NCBI RefSeq assembly: GCF_001039355.2
Contig: NW_019775430.1
Span: forward strand, 124,001 to 188,000
DNA from: Lingula anatina
Taxonomy: Eukaryota; Brachiopoda; Lingulata; Lingulida; Lingulidae
DNA: 64,000 nucleotides
Direction of reading: 5' to 3'
The notes under the pieces were generated by a model. That model did not search any database and was not told the origin of the DNA. It saw nothing but the letters and a program-made list of their open reading frames with translations. Each line of letters starts with the position of its first letter. Position 1 is the stretch's first letter. Both the position numbers and the translations under genes were made by a program. Below are positions 1-13,550 of the stretch, in pieces.

Positions 1-3000
1 ACTGAGAATAGCTCACCCATAAATAGAAATAGAAATACTAGCAGATCCCACGCTGATATGTCCCGGTCTCCCCGAGGACACCAGGTAAGTTGAACATGGA
101 CAGAAATCGAAATTATGTTATTTCACTCTGCCGGTCCAGATTGATTATTGATTATAGAATTAAAGAAAAGTGCTGCAGAGAGCATAAAACTATAGATGAC
201 TACTCAGTACCTTGCTTTGTTAATATCCTTATAATACATGTATGTGTTTTGAGTAAAGTTTTAAAAAATCAGTATTTTCATTATGTCATATGTTTAATGC
301 CTGATTATTCTAAACTTTTTGGTGTATGTCTCAAATGAAACTTTCCTACTGTACTTACTTCCCTTTTTTTCTTTTTTTGAAACAAATTCTTCAGTAACTA
401 CATTTGATTTTGACAAGTGCTTTAAGTTTTAAAATAAAGTAATTAGTGGTTACTAAATGGTCAAGACTCAACATACCATAGCTAGTCACATATGCAGCAC
501 TTAATTAATAAGAAATAACTTTGTTTCTAAGAAGACAAGCTTTGTATACCACTAGTATGTACAGTATCTGTGCTATTATAACATTGCAGTATATGTCAGT
601 ATATTGGTTACTGTCACTGTATTAAAATATCATAGCAGCAGGGTATATATTTGCACACATTTCAATGATGCCTGGAAAAGAAAGTATTATTGTTATCATT
701 TCAAATATTTATTGAAATACCAGTGCTGCACTTATTATTATTATTATTATTGTTGTTATTTTTATTATTGTTATTTTTTATAATTCTGTGGATGGGAATT
801 ATCATTTAACCTACAGTATATGATATTTATTTAATTGTTTCATAACCAATGACCCAAGTTTTACTTATTTTACATTGACAGTGATAAACACCTTTCTGTT
901 TTTGTATTATTACTATTTTCATTTTATTATAATTATTATTATACTTATTCATTTATTTTTTATTAATAAATTATTCTAAAATTTTGAACAGGGCTTCCAA
1001 GAGCGTCAGCTTCAACAAGCTGACGATCATGTGACCTTGGGTTCTCCGCAGGCCAATCTTTGGAGCCAGGCAGCTGTGCGTGCGGCTGGGCGAGAGAACA
1101 ACTATGACTTGCATGATGTTGTGAGGGCAGCCCAAAATCCTGAGCATTTTACCACTGTGAGTGGACAGAATGTCTAGGACTTATTCCTGTGATGACTGGA
1201 CTTGGTCTAGCTATGGGGGAATGGGGGGAGGGAGCAATGAAAAAATTTTGACTAGCAAATAAAATAATAGAAGGTGACAATTTTACTGTAATATATAGGG
1301 AAAATGAAGGAAAAAATTGCTTAGTTATATATCTTATTCACTTGTTGTCATTTTTTCTATTTTTTTATTTATTATATTTTGGGGAGGGGGGACCTCCAAG
1401 GCCAAGGGACTACATGTACGCCCTTTCTGGATTTGCTTTAGTTGAGCAATCGTTTCCTCAGAAAAAAAAATACCTTCACTTCAGTTTAAAGTTTAAAAAA
1501 AACATTTTCAATAAAATTTGAAAAAAAAAAAGATTTCCTGTTTAAATTTTAATGATATTTTAAATTTGATTTCAGAACAATGATGACCTAGTGTTTGAGA
1601 CATTCCACCATGCCAGTGGCCAGGAGTTTCAGTGTCTGGTGCAGGGAGGATTAAGATTTTATCTGGATTCCTGGCAAACACAGGTAAGTATGTGTGAGAA
1701 TATTTGTCTGTCTAGTAGTTTATAGATCTATAATAGACTCTGAAATAGCCAGCACCTTATAACTAAAATTATCTTGAATTTATTTTGTGGACCATTGTAC
1801 TGTATCATTATTTTTTCATTATAGTGTAAACAGCACAAATGTTGCCTGTCTCAAATCATTGCATCACTCTAACAAATTTTTCTGGCCCAGAGTTCCAAAG
1901 TTGTCAAAAGCTCCATCTAATAGCTTACTCCCATATGCCTGCAGGTCTGTCCATCCATTACCCATTAATCTGTCCATGCACAGTATGTACTTCTAGAAAT
2001 TACTGTAACATACTTCATATTATACTAGTAATTTTCTTTATATATTGCATATAAAAACAGATGTTGCTGGAGTAAAAATTGAGTTCTTCACAATTTTTTC
2101 TGTATAGATCTTTCTCGTCAAGCAAGGAGAAAACAGGTTCTAACCTGCACTTAAGCTTTTTGTCATTCCCTTTGTCTGTTGAGTTAACACAATGGAAAAA
2201 AAATCAATCCAAGAATTATTTACCCAATAAGTTGATCACCTCTATTTTTGTGACATTTCTTTTTCAACAGCACGGATGCATTGATCGGGAGTTTGAAAAA
2301 TATGTTTTATTTTCACTGTAACCAGGCCTGGAGCTTGAGAGGGGGGAGTTCAAACAAACTTCTTTTTTTGCTAGGAAAAGGTCTGCTCTGGGTACAATTT
2401 GATCTAGGAACACCACAGTTTCTAATAAAAGGTCCACTTTTTCAAAAAAAAATACCCCCTCCCCTTTAATCGCTGGCTAAAGGGCTGTGAAACTCAGTCT
2501 AAGGTCTACAATTAGGAGAGTTCAGCTTGTATTACAAGTATATCCATCAATACTATGGCTACTGTTCAGCTAAGACCTGTCAAACAGTTTCATGGGTCCA
2601 AGTCAGTGTTGAGTAAATATTTTTCTAAAGATAGGCAAACTAAGTAATCAGAGACAGAGCTGATAATCATGCAGTAACACTACAGCTATTATGTGTGGTA
2701 AATAAATTGTATCGGAAAACAAGGGAAGGTCTGTTCTTCAAGTCATACTCCACAAACATATCATTACTATGTATTTCAAGATCAATGATTTTGAGAAGCT
2801 TACAAGAACATTTTGCTGACTTGAACCAAATTCTCCCCTCAGAACTTCAAAATTATTGTTTTCTGAAAATGGTTTATTATTTTTATTGAAAATTTAGGAG
2901 TAATTGTCATAATTTTAATCAAATTTATATATTTTATACCAGCTGCTGCACATAATTTTTGGTCTTACTGTTTTCTATTAAAAACTATATAAATGATAAA

Positions 3001-6000
3001 TCCAAATCTCAAAATAATAACCATCATACACCTCAACTTAACATACTGTAATTTCTTTCTCTTTTGCCCTGAACAATAACAAACAGCAGTTTGGTGTACA
3101 TGTACTATTATGCAATTTCATCATTATTATGAATTGATTGAAAAGAGTGGGCATATTCAGATCAATAGAAATATTGGGGGTGTGGGGTTTGAATTTGTTT
3201 TTAGACAAGTACCTAGTGCTCGATGTATTAGCATACATATTGATAATAAATTAAATATAGTAATTGATATATTGATTTAATTAATTTGAATACATAGATA
3301 AGACTTGAGTAAATAAGGTGCACGAAGGCCTTATAACAGGTCTTACACTTGAAAATTTTAGGATTAAAAAAAAAAAAAGAAAGAAGGAAGGAGGGAAAAG
3401 AAAAAAAACGAATAAAATTGTGTAGACAAATAATTCTTCATGATGAACAAGTGTTGTTATAGCATAGTAAACCAGTTGCTAATCTTTACCATCTAAATTA
3501 TGAAATGACAAAAAATAACAAAAGCAATTCATATTTTGCTCTTAGCTAAATTGGTTTGGGCCTTGTAAATTTGTCGTTTTGGCTTTACGTTTCCATAGCC
3601 ATCTTCAAAATATTTTTTTCATTTCCATAGACGGATTAAAAATATTTTCTGTGTTCCTTACAATTAATTAAAATGTTGCCTATAACACCAGACAAGCCTA
3701 GAAACAAATTGATTTTTATATCATCCTTTGTACCAGATATTGGTTTTCATTTTAAATACTCAGAAAAAATCTAAACTTCTAGTGGAGGATGCTCAAAGAA
3801 AAAAAAACTTGGTTGTTTCCTGCAAAACATTTGCATTGTATCATAGCAAACAAATGCCCAACTCTTTTAAGACCATGACTTTGATTGATTTTAATTGATC
3901 AGGTTGCTTGTATCTGGTGACCCCTGTGTCACTGGGTTTATTGATAGCGGATAAGTATACAGCTACAGTGGTGGGAGGTGACTTAACAATAGAATAGATT
4001 TGTTTTGACTTCCAAGGGCAATATATTGGGGTGTAGGGGTGCAAGTCATAAAAGAAACATTTTCAGCAGACTTTTCAGCTATATAGTGTCTCACTGTGCA
4101 GATATATTTTAAACCTACAGTCACTATATAGAGTCCACTGGGCAGACCGGAGGGTCTAATTAAGAACCTATTGGCCGAAAACTGGACCATTGGTCAGGAA
4201 TTGGCCATGGTCAATGGCTTCAGTTGTACTTACATTCAGTCATTACTGTCATAATTTCAGACATATCCCTGTGCATCTTATGATCTCCCATGTGACTTTC
4301 AAACTCCAAAATAGCATTTATTTATATTTATATGTATTTTTAAAATCCTTCTGCCTTAACAGTTACAGGGATTGCCTATGTTTTCATTTTTAGTTTTAAT
4401 TGTGAGGGCAGGCTGAGTTAGACTATAAAACAAATCATTTTTCAGGTGTTGTATACTGGAATCATGGTACTAGTTTAAGTCCTATATAGACCAAAGTTCT
4501 CTGTTCAATCAGTGGATACGAGATATACATAAAGCATGGCCTGTGAAGAAACTTGAATTGATTTTAGAGCCATAATCAATACCACTTCATCGCAATAGCA
4601 CACAATTTAAACATCTTGCCACCATTTTATGACAGCTACATATCTCAAGAATACATAATACGTATATATACATAGAGCCAGTATATATTATTTATATACA
4701 TGTCCTTCCAATTCTTTCCAAGCATTTGATGGTATGCTAGTGGCTTAGTTGTAGTATCTGTACTCTTAGAGTCTACTCAGTTTGATAATACAATCATGTT
4801 TTCAGGTATTATTCTAAAATTACTGCAGGACAAAAATATGTACAATAGATTTTAGACCCCATTCCCATAGACACCATTGGACTATATGGATCGACCCAAC
4901 TCTGCAGGGATTCTCACAAAGTGCAAGCAGAGGAATCAGCTTAATTGTCTGACAAGTCTCCTCATGAAACCAGTCTGCGCCAATCAAACTTGATAAATTT
5001 GAGCCAAATGCTTATCTTCCACTTATTTGGCTTATAAAAATGAAAAATACTTTTTTTTCACCAAACTTTCTCTGATTAAGCTCAAAACTTGGATTTGACC
5101 AAAATAATTTTATTATCTAATAAAAAAAAAGAATTATATCCTAAAGAGGGTCCGTCCACTCCAATACATTTAAGAGATATAGAAGCTTGTCCCATATTTG
5201 TATCAGAAACCTCCTCAGACTCTTTCTCTGAAACAGCTGTCACTTTAATACATTGCTAACTGATTTGCCAACTGTATGCAATAAATAGGAGCGTAATTAT
5301 CAAAGCATAGCCAAGGCAATAGCACACCTATGTATCACATACAAAACGGGTGATGAATCCTTGTAGCAGATCGATTCCATGACTGGCACTGTAATAAACA
5401 ATAGGATTCTTGCACTTGAATTTGGTATTACAAGAGGACAAAGAAAAGCATGGAACACACAGACATGTAATTTAATACAGGCAAGCAAACACAAGATACC
5501 CAGAAAAATAAGTACTTCATGAATTGATGAACTGATTATCTAACACATTTCTTATTATTATACCAGTACAGGATATGCTGTGGTGCCTTCAGGAAGTGTT
5601 ATATCTTCAGTTATTGGTTTTATACAACAAATATCTATCCTTGTCAAGAAATGAAACTTTCTATACCTCATAATATTTGTATTGGATGTACATACATTTG
5701 TCGTGGGTGAAGGAAATTATCAATGGAGAGCTCATTTATACAAAGTTGGGCTAGAAATGGTATTTGTAATAACATCTATTGACACCGCTGTAATGACAAA
5801 ATCTGAATAGATATCATTAGATGTTATTATATATTATGAATATACTGGGCAGGTGAGCGGATAAGATGTTCAATTGTACACTTTCCCGTCCAATTCTGTC
5901 AAATGTATGTAAGAAATTTATTATAAAAATAATAAAAATCACATGTAATTCTTTTTTTTTTTCAGCAATGGCAGCCGTTTCCAGTACAGTGGTACAATGA

Positions 6001-8186
6001 AGGACACATAACTGTGGAAAATGTCATTCAAGGAGAAACAGTGAGTTTTGAAAATGGAAAACATGCACATTTTATCTCTTTAACGATAAAAGCCATCTCC
6101 CAAATATACATGTAGGTTATTGTTTCTATTACTGATACAGGATAATGTCAGCTATAAATCAATTTGATGATTTTTTTTTCAAGAAAGCAGTTTAAGTTCA
6201 CTATTATTTGTCATTTACAGTAAATAATCTGACTGACCAAGTTTTTTGTAATTTCAGGACTCTAGCTCTCAGGCAGCATCTGCATCTGCAACCCCGCCTC
6301 TCTCCCACAACACCGCCACCAGTGGCAATGGTGCTGCCCATGGTGGTGCTGCCAGTGAGGCCAGACCCAGCAGAAGGGAAAGGCCCAGAGATGACCGCGA
6401 AGGCCATCTTGACCATCCTTTAAAGGGAAGAGTAGCCACGTATCTCTTTGAGGTAATAAAATAGGATGTTATCAATGTGAACCTGTTTTTCGAGTCTGGT
6501 TTTGTATTTATAATAAAAAAATAATATTTAACAGTTAGAATAATAAAAATTAATAGTTCTTTAAGGCAGCATTCCTTATTCAGCAATACAAAGATAAAAA
6601 CTTTTTTTTTATTCAAAAACATACCAACTGAAAATATTCTGGTTCGCTGGTGCAACCCTGAGTTTAGCAGATAATACAGAAAGCTAACCTGTACATGTTG
6701 ATAACAGAAGTTAATCTCCAGTTACCTATGACATGCAGGGTGACTGTTGCCTGAAAGGTGTTTATAGTCTCTATTGGAATGTTAATAATAAATTAAGCCC
6801 ATGTTATGTTTTTAATTTTTTCACATGAAACAGAATTTTGACAGCACATCTGATTTATTTACTGTGTAATTAGCAAACTTATTCTTTCCTAATTAATGCT
6901 AAGATATTGTAGCATTACTTAAGAAATCTGGTCCAAGATTTGGACTATACTTTACATAGTGATTCACTAAAGGGTGACATATTAAGACAAATCGTTTTTT
7001 TTTCCAGGAACGTGTCAATGTCCACTGTTACTTTGACAATGACACTGGTCAGTGGATCAAACTGCCCATTGGATATGAAATCCACTCTGATGTTATCAAA
7101 GACTTCATGGATATCATTCAGGTATATTTTTTATTTTAGTACTGGTAGAACTAGTGTATTTGTAATGGTAATGTTTTATCCCCTTATTGCCAAGTTCTGG
7201 TGCATATATGCATGGTTTTCTCAGAGGTAAATAAAAAAAAATTAATGGAATGGTAAATGTTCACCACAAAGATGAATATTTTTTGGGGGAGGGGGGTTGT
7301 CATATTTAAGTTAAAAAAACTATTGTTTACTGTTGATTGATAGCATTAAGAACAATATGATCGGATTTTCTCTTTGTGTCCTTTTGATTTTGCACTATTT
7401 GATCTTAGTTCATCTCTTCCGAATTTGTTGGAGAATATTTGACATGGTCCAAAGAAAGTTTAAGATCAGTAAATGCATGGTAATGTTTATTTAAAATAAG
7501 ACATATCCTTATTTATTATCTTTTAATGACAGTCTGTTAATGTTAAAGCCTACAGTATATTTGACGTGTCATAACAAACTGTGACATTTTATATGACAGG
7601 AGACAATCCCAGACTGGACAAATAGTCATGACATCTTAGCGTCACTTAGAGCATCAAACTATGACCCACACGAGTGTATATCGACATACTTCAATATTGG
7701 AGATCCAGGTGAGGCAGCCGTCTTGTTTTCAAACATATATGAGTGAAACCTTTTATTGCTTTCAAAATAATGATATTGTAGAAATCACTTATGATGCACT
7801 GTTTGAAGATTGAGATTTCATTTTTTTTTAAAGTTGGTTAAGGCTCAGTAGCTTGCCATCTTGATTTTGTTCTTAAATCAATGTGATGATTGGCTTAAAG
7901 TTTGTTTCTCTTGCATTTTTCAACCATATTGCATTTAAAAAGTTTTCATGTTATTATTTTCAGTGACAGACCCATGGCTGAAGGGTAAGCTTTTTGTGTA
8001 CACATAATGCAAAAAGTTGATATCACAAAGACTTAATTTACTTGTGCTTCCTTTAGTTAAATTTATTTATTATAGTAATGTTTTTTAGTTTATGCACATT
8101 TGTTAATAACAAAAACTATGACCCAAATTGTTTAAACTCAAAACTAAATGTAAATATAAAAATCATGTACCATTAAAGATATAGAA

Positions 8187-8233
<47 letters not shown>

Positions 8234-8388
8234 NGCTTCCTATAGTTAATTTTATTTATTATAGTAATGTTTTTTAGTTCATGCACATTTGTTAATAACA
8301 AAAACTATCACCTAAATTGTTTAAACTCAAAAATAAATTTAGATATAAAAATCATGTACCATTAAAAATATAGAGAATGGTGTGCATG

Positions 8389-8419
<31 letters not shown>

Positions 8420-11400
8420 TGCAATACTTATTACTGAGATTTTCCCATTGAACTAAGCTCTTTGATGTTGCCAAAATTTTCAGGAATTGTACGGACAAAG
8501 AACAATGCAGCTGATGTAAACTTGATGGAACAAAAGGACAAAGAAATAGAAAAATTGAAGAAAACTATCAAGAGCTTGGTAAAAATAATATCAGTGCATG
8601 TACATGTAGTGGTCTATCTTGGATTTATATCACTCTCTATTACCTGGACAATATGTTTCTTTGTATCAATGCATCAATCACTATACTCAGCACACAAAGA
8701 TTGTACACTCAAGGAGGCTACATGTAATTGACTCTTTATATGCAGTCGCCACCATTTTAAAAACAAATTTAAGGTAAACCATTGAGTTATGCTCCAGAAT
8801 TCCCAGTTATACCTTTTATAACATGATGGCAATGAAAGTGACTTACAGTGATGTTATTTTTTTTTTTATATATATAAATCTTCTTAAAATAACTTGATTC
8901 TTCTTACAGGAACAGCAACTTGCAAACAGCAAGGAAGATCTCAAGAAAAGCAATCAAAAGGTAACTGCCAGTATATTTAATTTGTGAATTTTCAGGTCAG
9001 AACTCATAATAAAGGACATTTTCATATTAAAAATAAAACAATATCTTGTTGTTCTACTGACTACAAATATTATACAACTTTTACAATTTCCATATTGACA
9101 TATATTACAGTAATTAGTTATTTCTGTATTAGTAACACTGCTTGTGTTTCTTGCAGGTTGTATCATTAGAAGACAGAGTGTCGACACTCGAGGCAGAGAA
9201 CAAGAGCACCAATGTGCGTCTCACAGCACTGCAAGAAGCCAGACCCAAGACAGCAAAGGTTAGGAGGAATTTCAGTTGATAACTTTCTTCAGGAATTAGT
9301 TTGGTTTACTAAGGAGCAAAAAAAGGTCCATATTTTCAAAAATTAGAAATTTCCGTCTGACATTGATATGTATGGTAATGACTCAGTCTTATCAATGGGG
9401 AAAAATTATACATTTTTCAGCTATATGATTTCTTAACTTAAAAAACATTATATCTGTGCAGCATTTGTGGTACTTTTTCTGTATAGAATAGAACTATTAC
9501 ATGTAGGTAGCCTGCTTTTCAGTGTTGTTGCTACCACTCAGACATTTTTCAGATATACAAAATTATAAAAACATAAAAAAATATAAATCTTTGTAGGATC
9601 TTGGTACTTTTCCTGTCAAATGCAGAACTATTAGGTAGCCTGCTTTTCCATTTCATTTCTACCACTCAATAGGAAGGTTCTAATTTTAAGAATCAATGTT
9701 TAAAGAATTTAAAATTCACAATTTTCCCCATTCAAAAAAATCAAGTAATTACCATGTTGTTTGTCCATTGACATACCAGGTCGTAACTGTGGAGAAGAGT
9801 TCTGTTGATCCTAAGACAGCCAGGGCACTGAGCGAGTCAGCCAAAAACTTGCACAAGTCCCACATTCAGCTCAAGATGGCAGTCAAGAAGCATGTGGGGG
9901 AGATATCAGACCTCATGAAGAAGGTGAGACTTGAACTGTAAAGACCCTATAAGGATAAGTTTTTAATTTGTGGTCATTTTAAATTTGATATTTATGCAAC
10001 TAGATTTTTGTTTCCACTGCAGGGGAGCATGAAGATATGGCAATATAATTTTTCACTCACTGCTGTCACATCTGTGGCCATGTGTGTTTTCATCTTCAGA
10101 GTAAATTACATTCTCACAATTGAATGTGTAGATTGAGTCCTGCTGGGCTTCTGACAGACAGCTAGCCTATTACCTCTACTACTAGTACTTGTACAACTCA
10201 GAATTATTAGTGATTTATAGCCAATAACTCCTTACATTGGTTACAACAAACAAATCAAAATGAAAGTTTTGTATAGCATGTCACTTGGTCATTAAAATAA
10301 TCATAATTGTCCTTTAAATTTTATCTTTTGAAATCTGCAGCTCTTTATAACAGTAAATGTAATAACTACAGTTAATATTCAGTTATAGAAATGACATTAT
10401 ATGATAATGTCCAGTTATAATGATCATAACATATGTGTTCAATTTGATAATTCATCTCGGTATTTCAGGCCATCAATGGGATGCGTGACATCAGGAGCTG
10501 TGACAGTGGACAATCCAGAGAAATCGAAGATCTCAGGGAACTTTACAGAAAGGAAGCTCTGGAAAGAAAGTTGCTGTATAACAAGGTGAATGTTGTACAA
10601 GCTTGGTTTGATGTGCAACTAGATGTACAGCGATAACTTGAGGCTCACTTAAAGAGACACACACTGAGTATCGAACATTTATTCCGCAAAAACAATTAAT
10701 TTCCTGGATATTTCATTGGTTTGACCCAAGTCATCAGAATGCCCCGTATGCAAGACCATTGACAAAATTATTATCAGTTTACCTGATTTTGAGTTCTAGT
10801 TTGTGATGTTTTAGTTTATCTCGTAATGGAGAATGATACTTATAATTTCACATATAACTCCAATAATAACAATTTTAAAATGCAAAACAAGATTATTATA
10901 AAACCAGTTGTAATTTTCTTAAAACCCTTACTCGACATTTTTCAGTTACAAGAATTGAGGGGCAACATTCGCGTCTTTGCCAGATGTCGCTATGACGACA
11001 GAGTGCAGTGCTCCTTAGAGTTTCCATCAGATTCGGACATTGCAACATTCAACCCTGCCACACAGCAGAAGAAGATATTCAGCTTTGACAAGGTGTACTC
11101 CCCCAGCTCCAAGCAAACTGAGGTATGTTCTCACTCAGTTCAGCAGACATATTGAAAACTTTTTTAACAGCTGGGCATTTGTACCAGCAGTTATGAAAAA
11201 AAAATTGAAGGAGCTAAGTAAATACATGAAAAAGGACCCTTTTCCATCACAATATCTAAAACTGGAGCAGTCCAGGATACTTTGTCACCTGATGTGAAAA
11301 TGATATAAAATATATAAATTAAACGTACTGCAACAAATAATATGACAAAACTGTGTTTCAGGTGTTTGAAGACACGCTGCCAATCATCCACTCCTGCGTT

Positions 11401-12884
11401 GATGGGTACAATGTGTGCATTTTGGCGTATGGACAAACGGGGTCGGGAAAGACCCACACCATGATGGGACCCGAGCACGACCCGGGAGTCAATATCAGGT
11501 CTTTATTGCCTTGTAGAATGTCTATGAAGTTTGTACTAAAAAGTTATAAGTATTTTGTATTTTAATGTGCAAAGGATTAGATTATTATAAATCATCAGTT
11601 TGGCTGGTTATCATGGGATTTTGAATTGTATTTTAAGTATTTTAATGAAAGTATTCTTCTGATTAATATTTCTTTTTCCAATGTTTTCAGATCGATAAAG
11701 GCTTTGCTAGAGATTTGTAAAGAAAGGAGTGACAAAGCTGACTATACTTTAAAGGTCTTTATTCAACATTTATAACATCAGCTGACAGTTACAAATATCT
11801 AATAGAAATTTCAAGGAAATTTTACTTTTTAATAATGAAAAAAAAATTCATCATATTACATAGAATGACACCCTCATACTTCTGCATTTTGTAATAAGAA
11901 TTTAACATAGTCTTATTGAATTGATGTTTGTTTCTTTTAAAATAGATAGAGACAATTTTTTTCTAACCAATTCAAGCATTTTTTTCTCTTTGAATAAATA
12001 TAAACAACTTTTACTGATGTTTTCAAGATTTTGTCTCTTTTTCAAATAAAATTCAGGTATCACTCCTAGAAATCTACAATGAGAATGTCCAGGACTTGCT
12101 GTCCAGTGATGTGAAGACACTACCTGTCCAGAGCAAAGGGAACAAAGTGGTCATCCCTGGGCTGACTGAGGTCGAGGTGACCTCGATGGCGGACATCCAG
12201 CGCGTTATGGAACTGGGAAATAAGAACCGAACTACAGCTGCTACTAAGATGAACTCTCAGAGGTGTGAAGTTAGCAAATAACAGAATTTATAATTTATTT
12301 TCATTAGGATAAGAACTGACATGGTATTCTTTTTTCTTCTTTAAATGTATTGTGGAGATGTCTCAAAGTATATCTGACCCTTATGCATTCTAATTCATTT
12401 TCTTGTGTTGTAGTTTAAATAAGAAATAATACTTGACTTTTTTTCTATGGGGTGCTGATTTAATAGTGGGCTATTCAATGCTGATATAGCACTAAAGATA
12501 GTAGAAAACTTTCTTTAAACACATTGTCAAGCAATAGTGACAGTTCGCCATAACATACTGTATGCATGTGCTTTGGTCAGCTGCACAACAAAAATTTCAG
12601 ATAGACACATCATACTAGCTAGATGGATTCAACTCTGCTGGGTATTCTCACTTAAAACACTAATGACAGACACAACATTTCTTCTCCAGCTCTCGGTCTC
12701 ACCTAATTCTAAAGCTGTCAGTGGAAGGGTTGAACCGCAAAGCTGGTACCCACTCCAGCGGAAGTCTGATGTTGTGTGATCTCGCTGGCTCAGAAAGAGT
12801 CGGGAAGACAGAGGCTCAGGGACAGCGCCTGGTGGAAGCAGCTGCCATTAATAAGTCTCTTACTGCACTTGGACAGGTGGGCAT

Positions 12885-12915
<31 letters not shown>

Positions 12916-13550
12916 TTTTGCAAGGCATCCTCCCCCTGACTTACAGGCCTGCAGAGATGATAATTTAACATCAATGTTCTAAACATCTAGATAATCAAAT
13001 GTATGATGCTTAAGTTTGTTGTAGTGATGAAAATATTTCACATATAGTAATTTTAAATTAAATTAAGATTATAATAATTTAATTAAATTTACAACAGCAA
13101 AAACTAAGAGTAAGGACAAACGAGTTTGTAAATTAAGTAAACTAAAATTAAGATATGTCATAGTTTCTATACATAATTCAAAATAAGAATGAAAATTGCC
13201 TTCAAGTACAGGTAATTAACGAAAACCCATATGATTATGGCGGGTTTTTGATCAAAACATTACAACAATTTTATATCCATTATGAATTATTCTCATTCCA
13301 GGTGTTCAGTGCCCTGCGTGCCAGCCAGCTGCATATACCATACAGGAATTCCAAGCTGACACACATCCTTCAGCCAGCTCTTGGGGGCGATGCCAAGGCC
13401 TGTCTCTTTGTGGCCGTCAGCCCCGATGTTCGGAATATTACTGAAACAATAAGCACTTTGACGTTTGGCTCCAATGCAAGGCAGATAGCTCTGGGTCAAG
13501 CCAAGGCTAATGTGTCCAAGAGAATGCCAAAGGATGATGATGATGACTAG
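1..13550 (+). CDS. C-terminal-motor kinesin (kinesin-14, KIFC-like), 5' partial
   Basis: Exons read as 1-84, 992-1156, 1576-1683, 5966-6040, 6258-6452, 7008-7121, 7600-7708, 7964-7984, 8484-8578, 8910-8960, 9157-9258, 9780-9923, 10469-10585, 10946-11122, 11362-11498, 11691-11754, 12057-12262, 12690-12876 and 13302-13550. They total 2400 nt: 799 residues plus TAG, with the 5' end outside the window. The C-terminal motor shows neck [11 protein letters not shown]-loop [11 protein letters not shown], switch I NSQSSRSH and switch II DLAGSE, and ends in a PKDDDDD tail. The motor follows a predicted coiled coil (exons 9-13), the order typical of minus-end-directed kinesin-14. The N-terminal third is not a kinesin domain: it holds two similar motifs (FYLDSW..QQW..FP and CYFDND..QW..LP), a low-complexity Ala/Gly/Ser linker in exon 5, and a UBA-like stretch in exon 7. 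The usual RxRP adenine-contact motif after the neck reads RCRYD. Kinesin identity is certain; the subfamily is less so. Confidence 0.93.
1684..5965 (+). other. Kinesin intron 3, 4.3 kb
   Basis: This long AT-rich intron shows no conserved coding exon on either strand. Short open frames in it have no recognisable domain. It contains a diverged fragment of the dispersed repeat with CATTCCCA ends near 4860-4980. Confidence 0.6.
7964..7984 (+). other. 21-nt microexon of the kinesin gene
   Basis: Seven codons' worth of sequence (VTDPWLK in frame) lies between a cag acceptor and a gtaagc donor. Both flanking introns are phase 1, so it can be included or skipped without changing the frame. It sits between the UBA-like segment and the start of the coiled coil. 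Confidence 0.7.
8046..8420. repeat. 189-bp tandem duplication with (GT)n tracts inside a kinesin intron
   Basis: The segment from 8046 (gcttcctttagttaaattta) recurs from 8235 with few substitutions. Each copy ends in a GT microsatellite (8191-8233 and 8382-8420). An ambiguous base at 8234 marks the junction, so repeat length and copy number may be affected by assembly. Confidence 0.8.
9463..9672. repeat. Imperfect tandem duplication, about 130 bp, intronic
   Basis: Two diverged copies share tggtactttt, agaactatta and ggtagcctgcttttc, each ending in a ctaccactca block. They lie in the intron between kinesin exons 11 and 12. Confidence 0.55.
12881..12919. repeat. (ATTT)n microsatellite
   Basis: About nine ATTT units lie just after the donor of kinesin exon 18. 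Confidence 0.9.
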
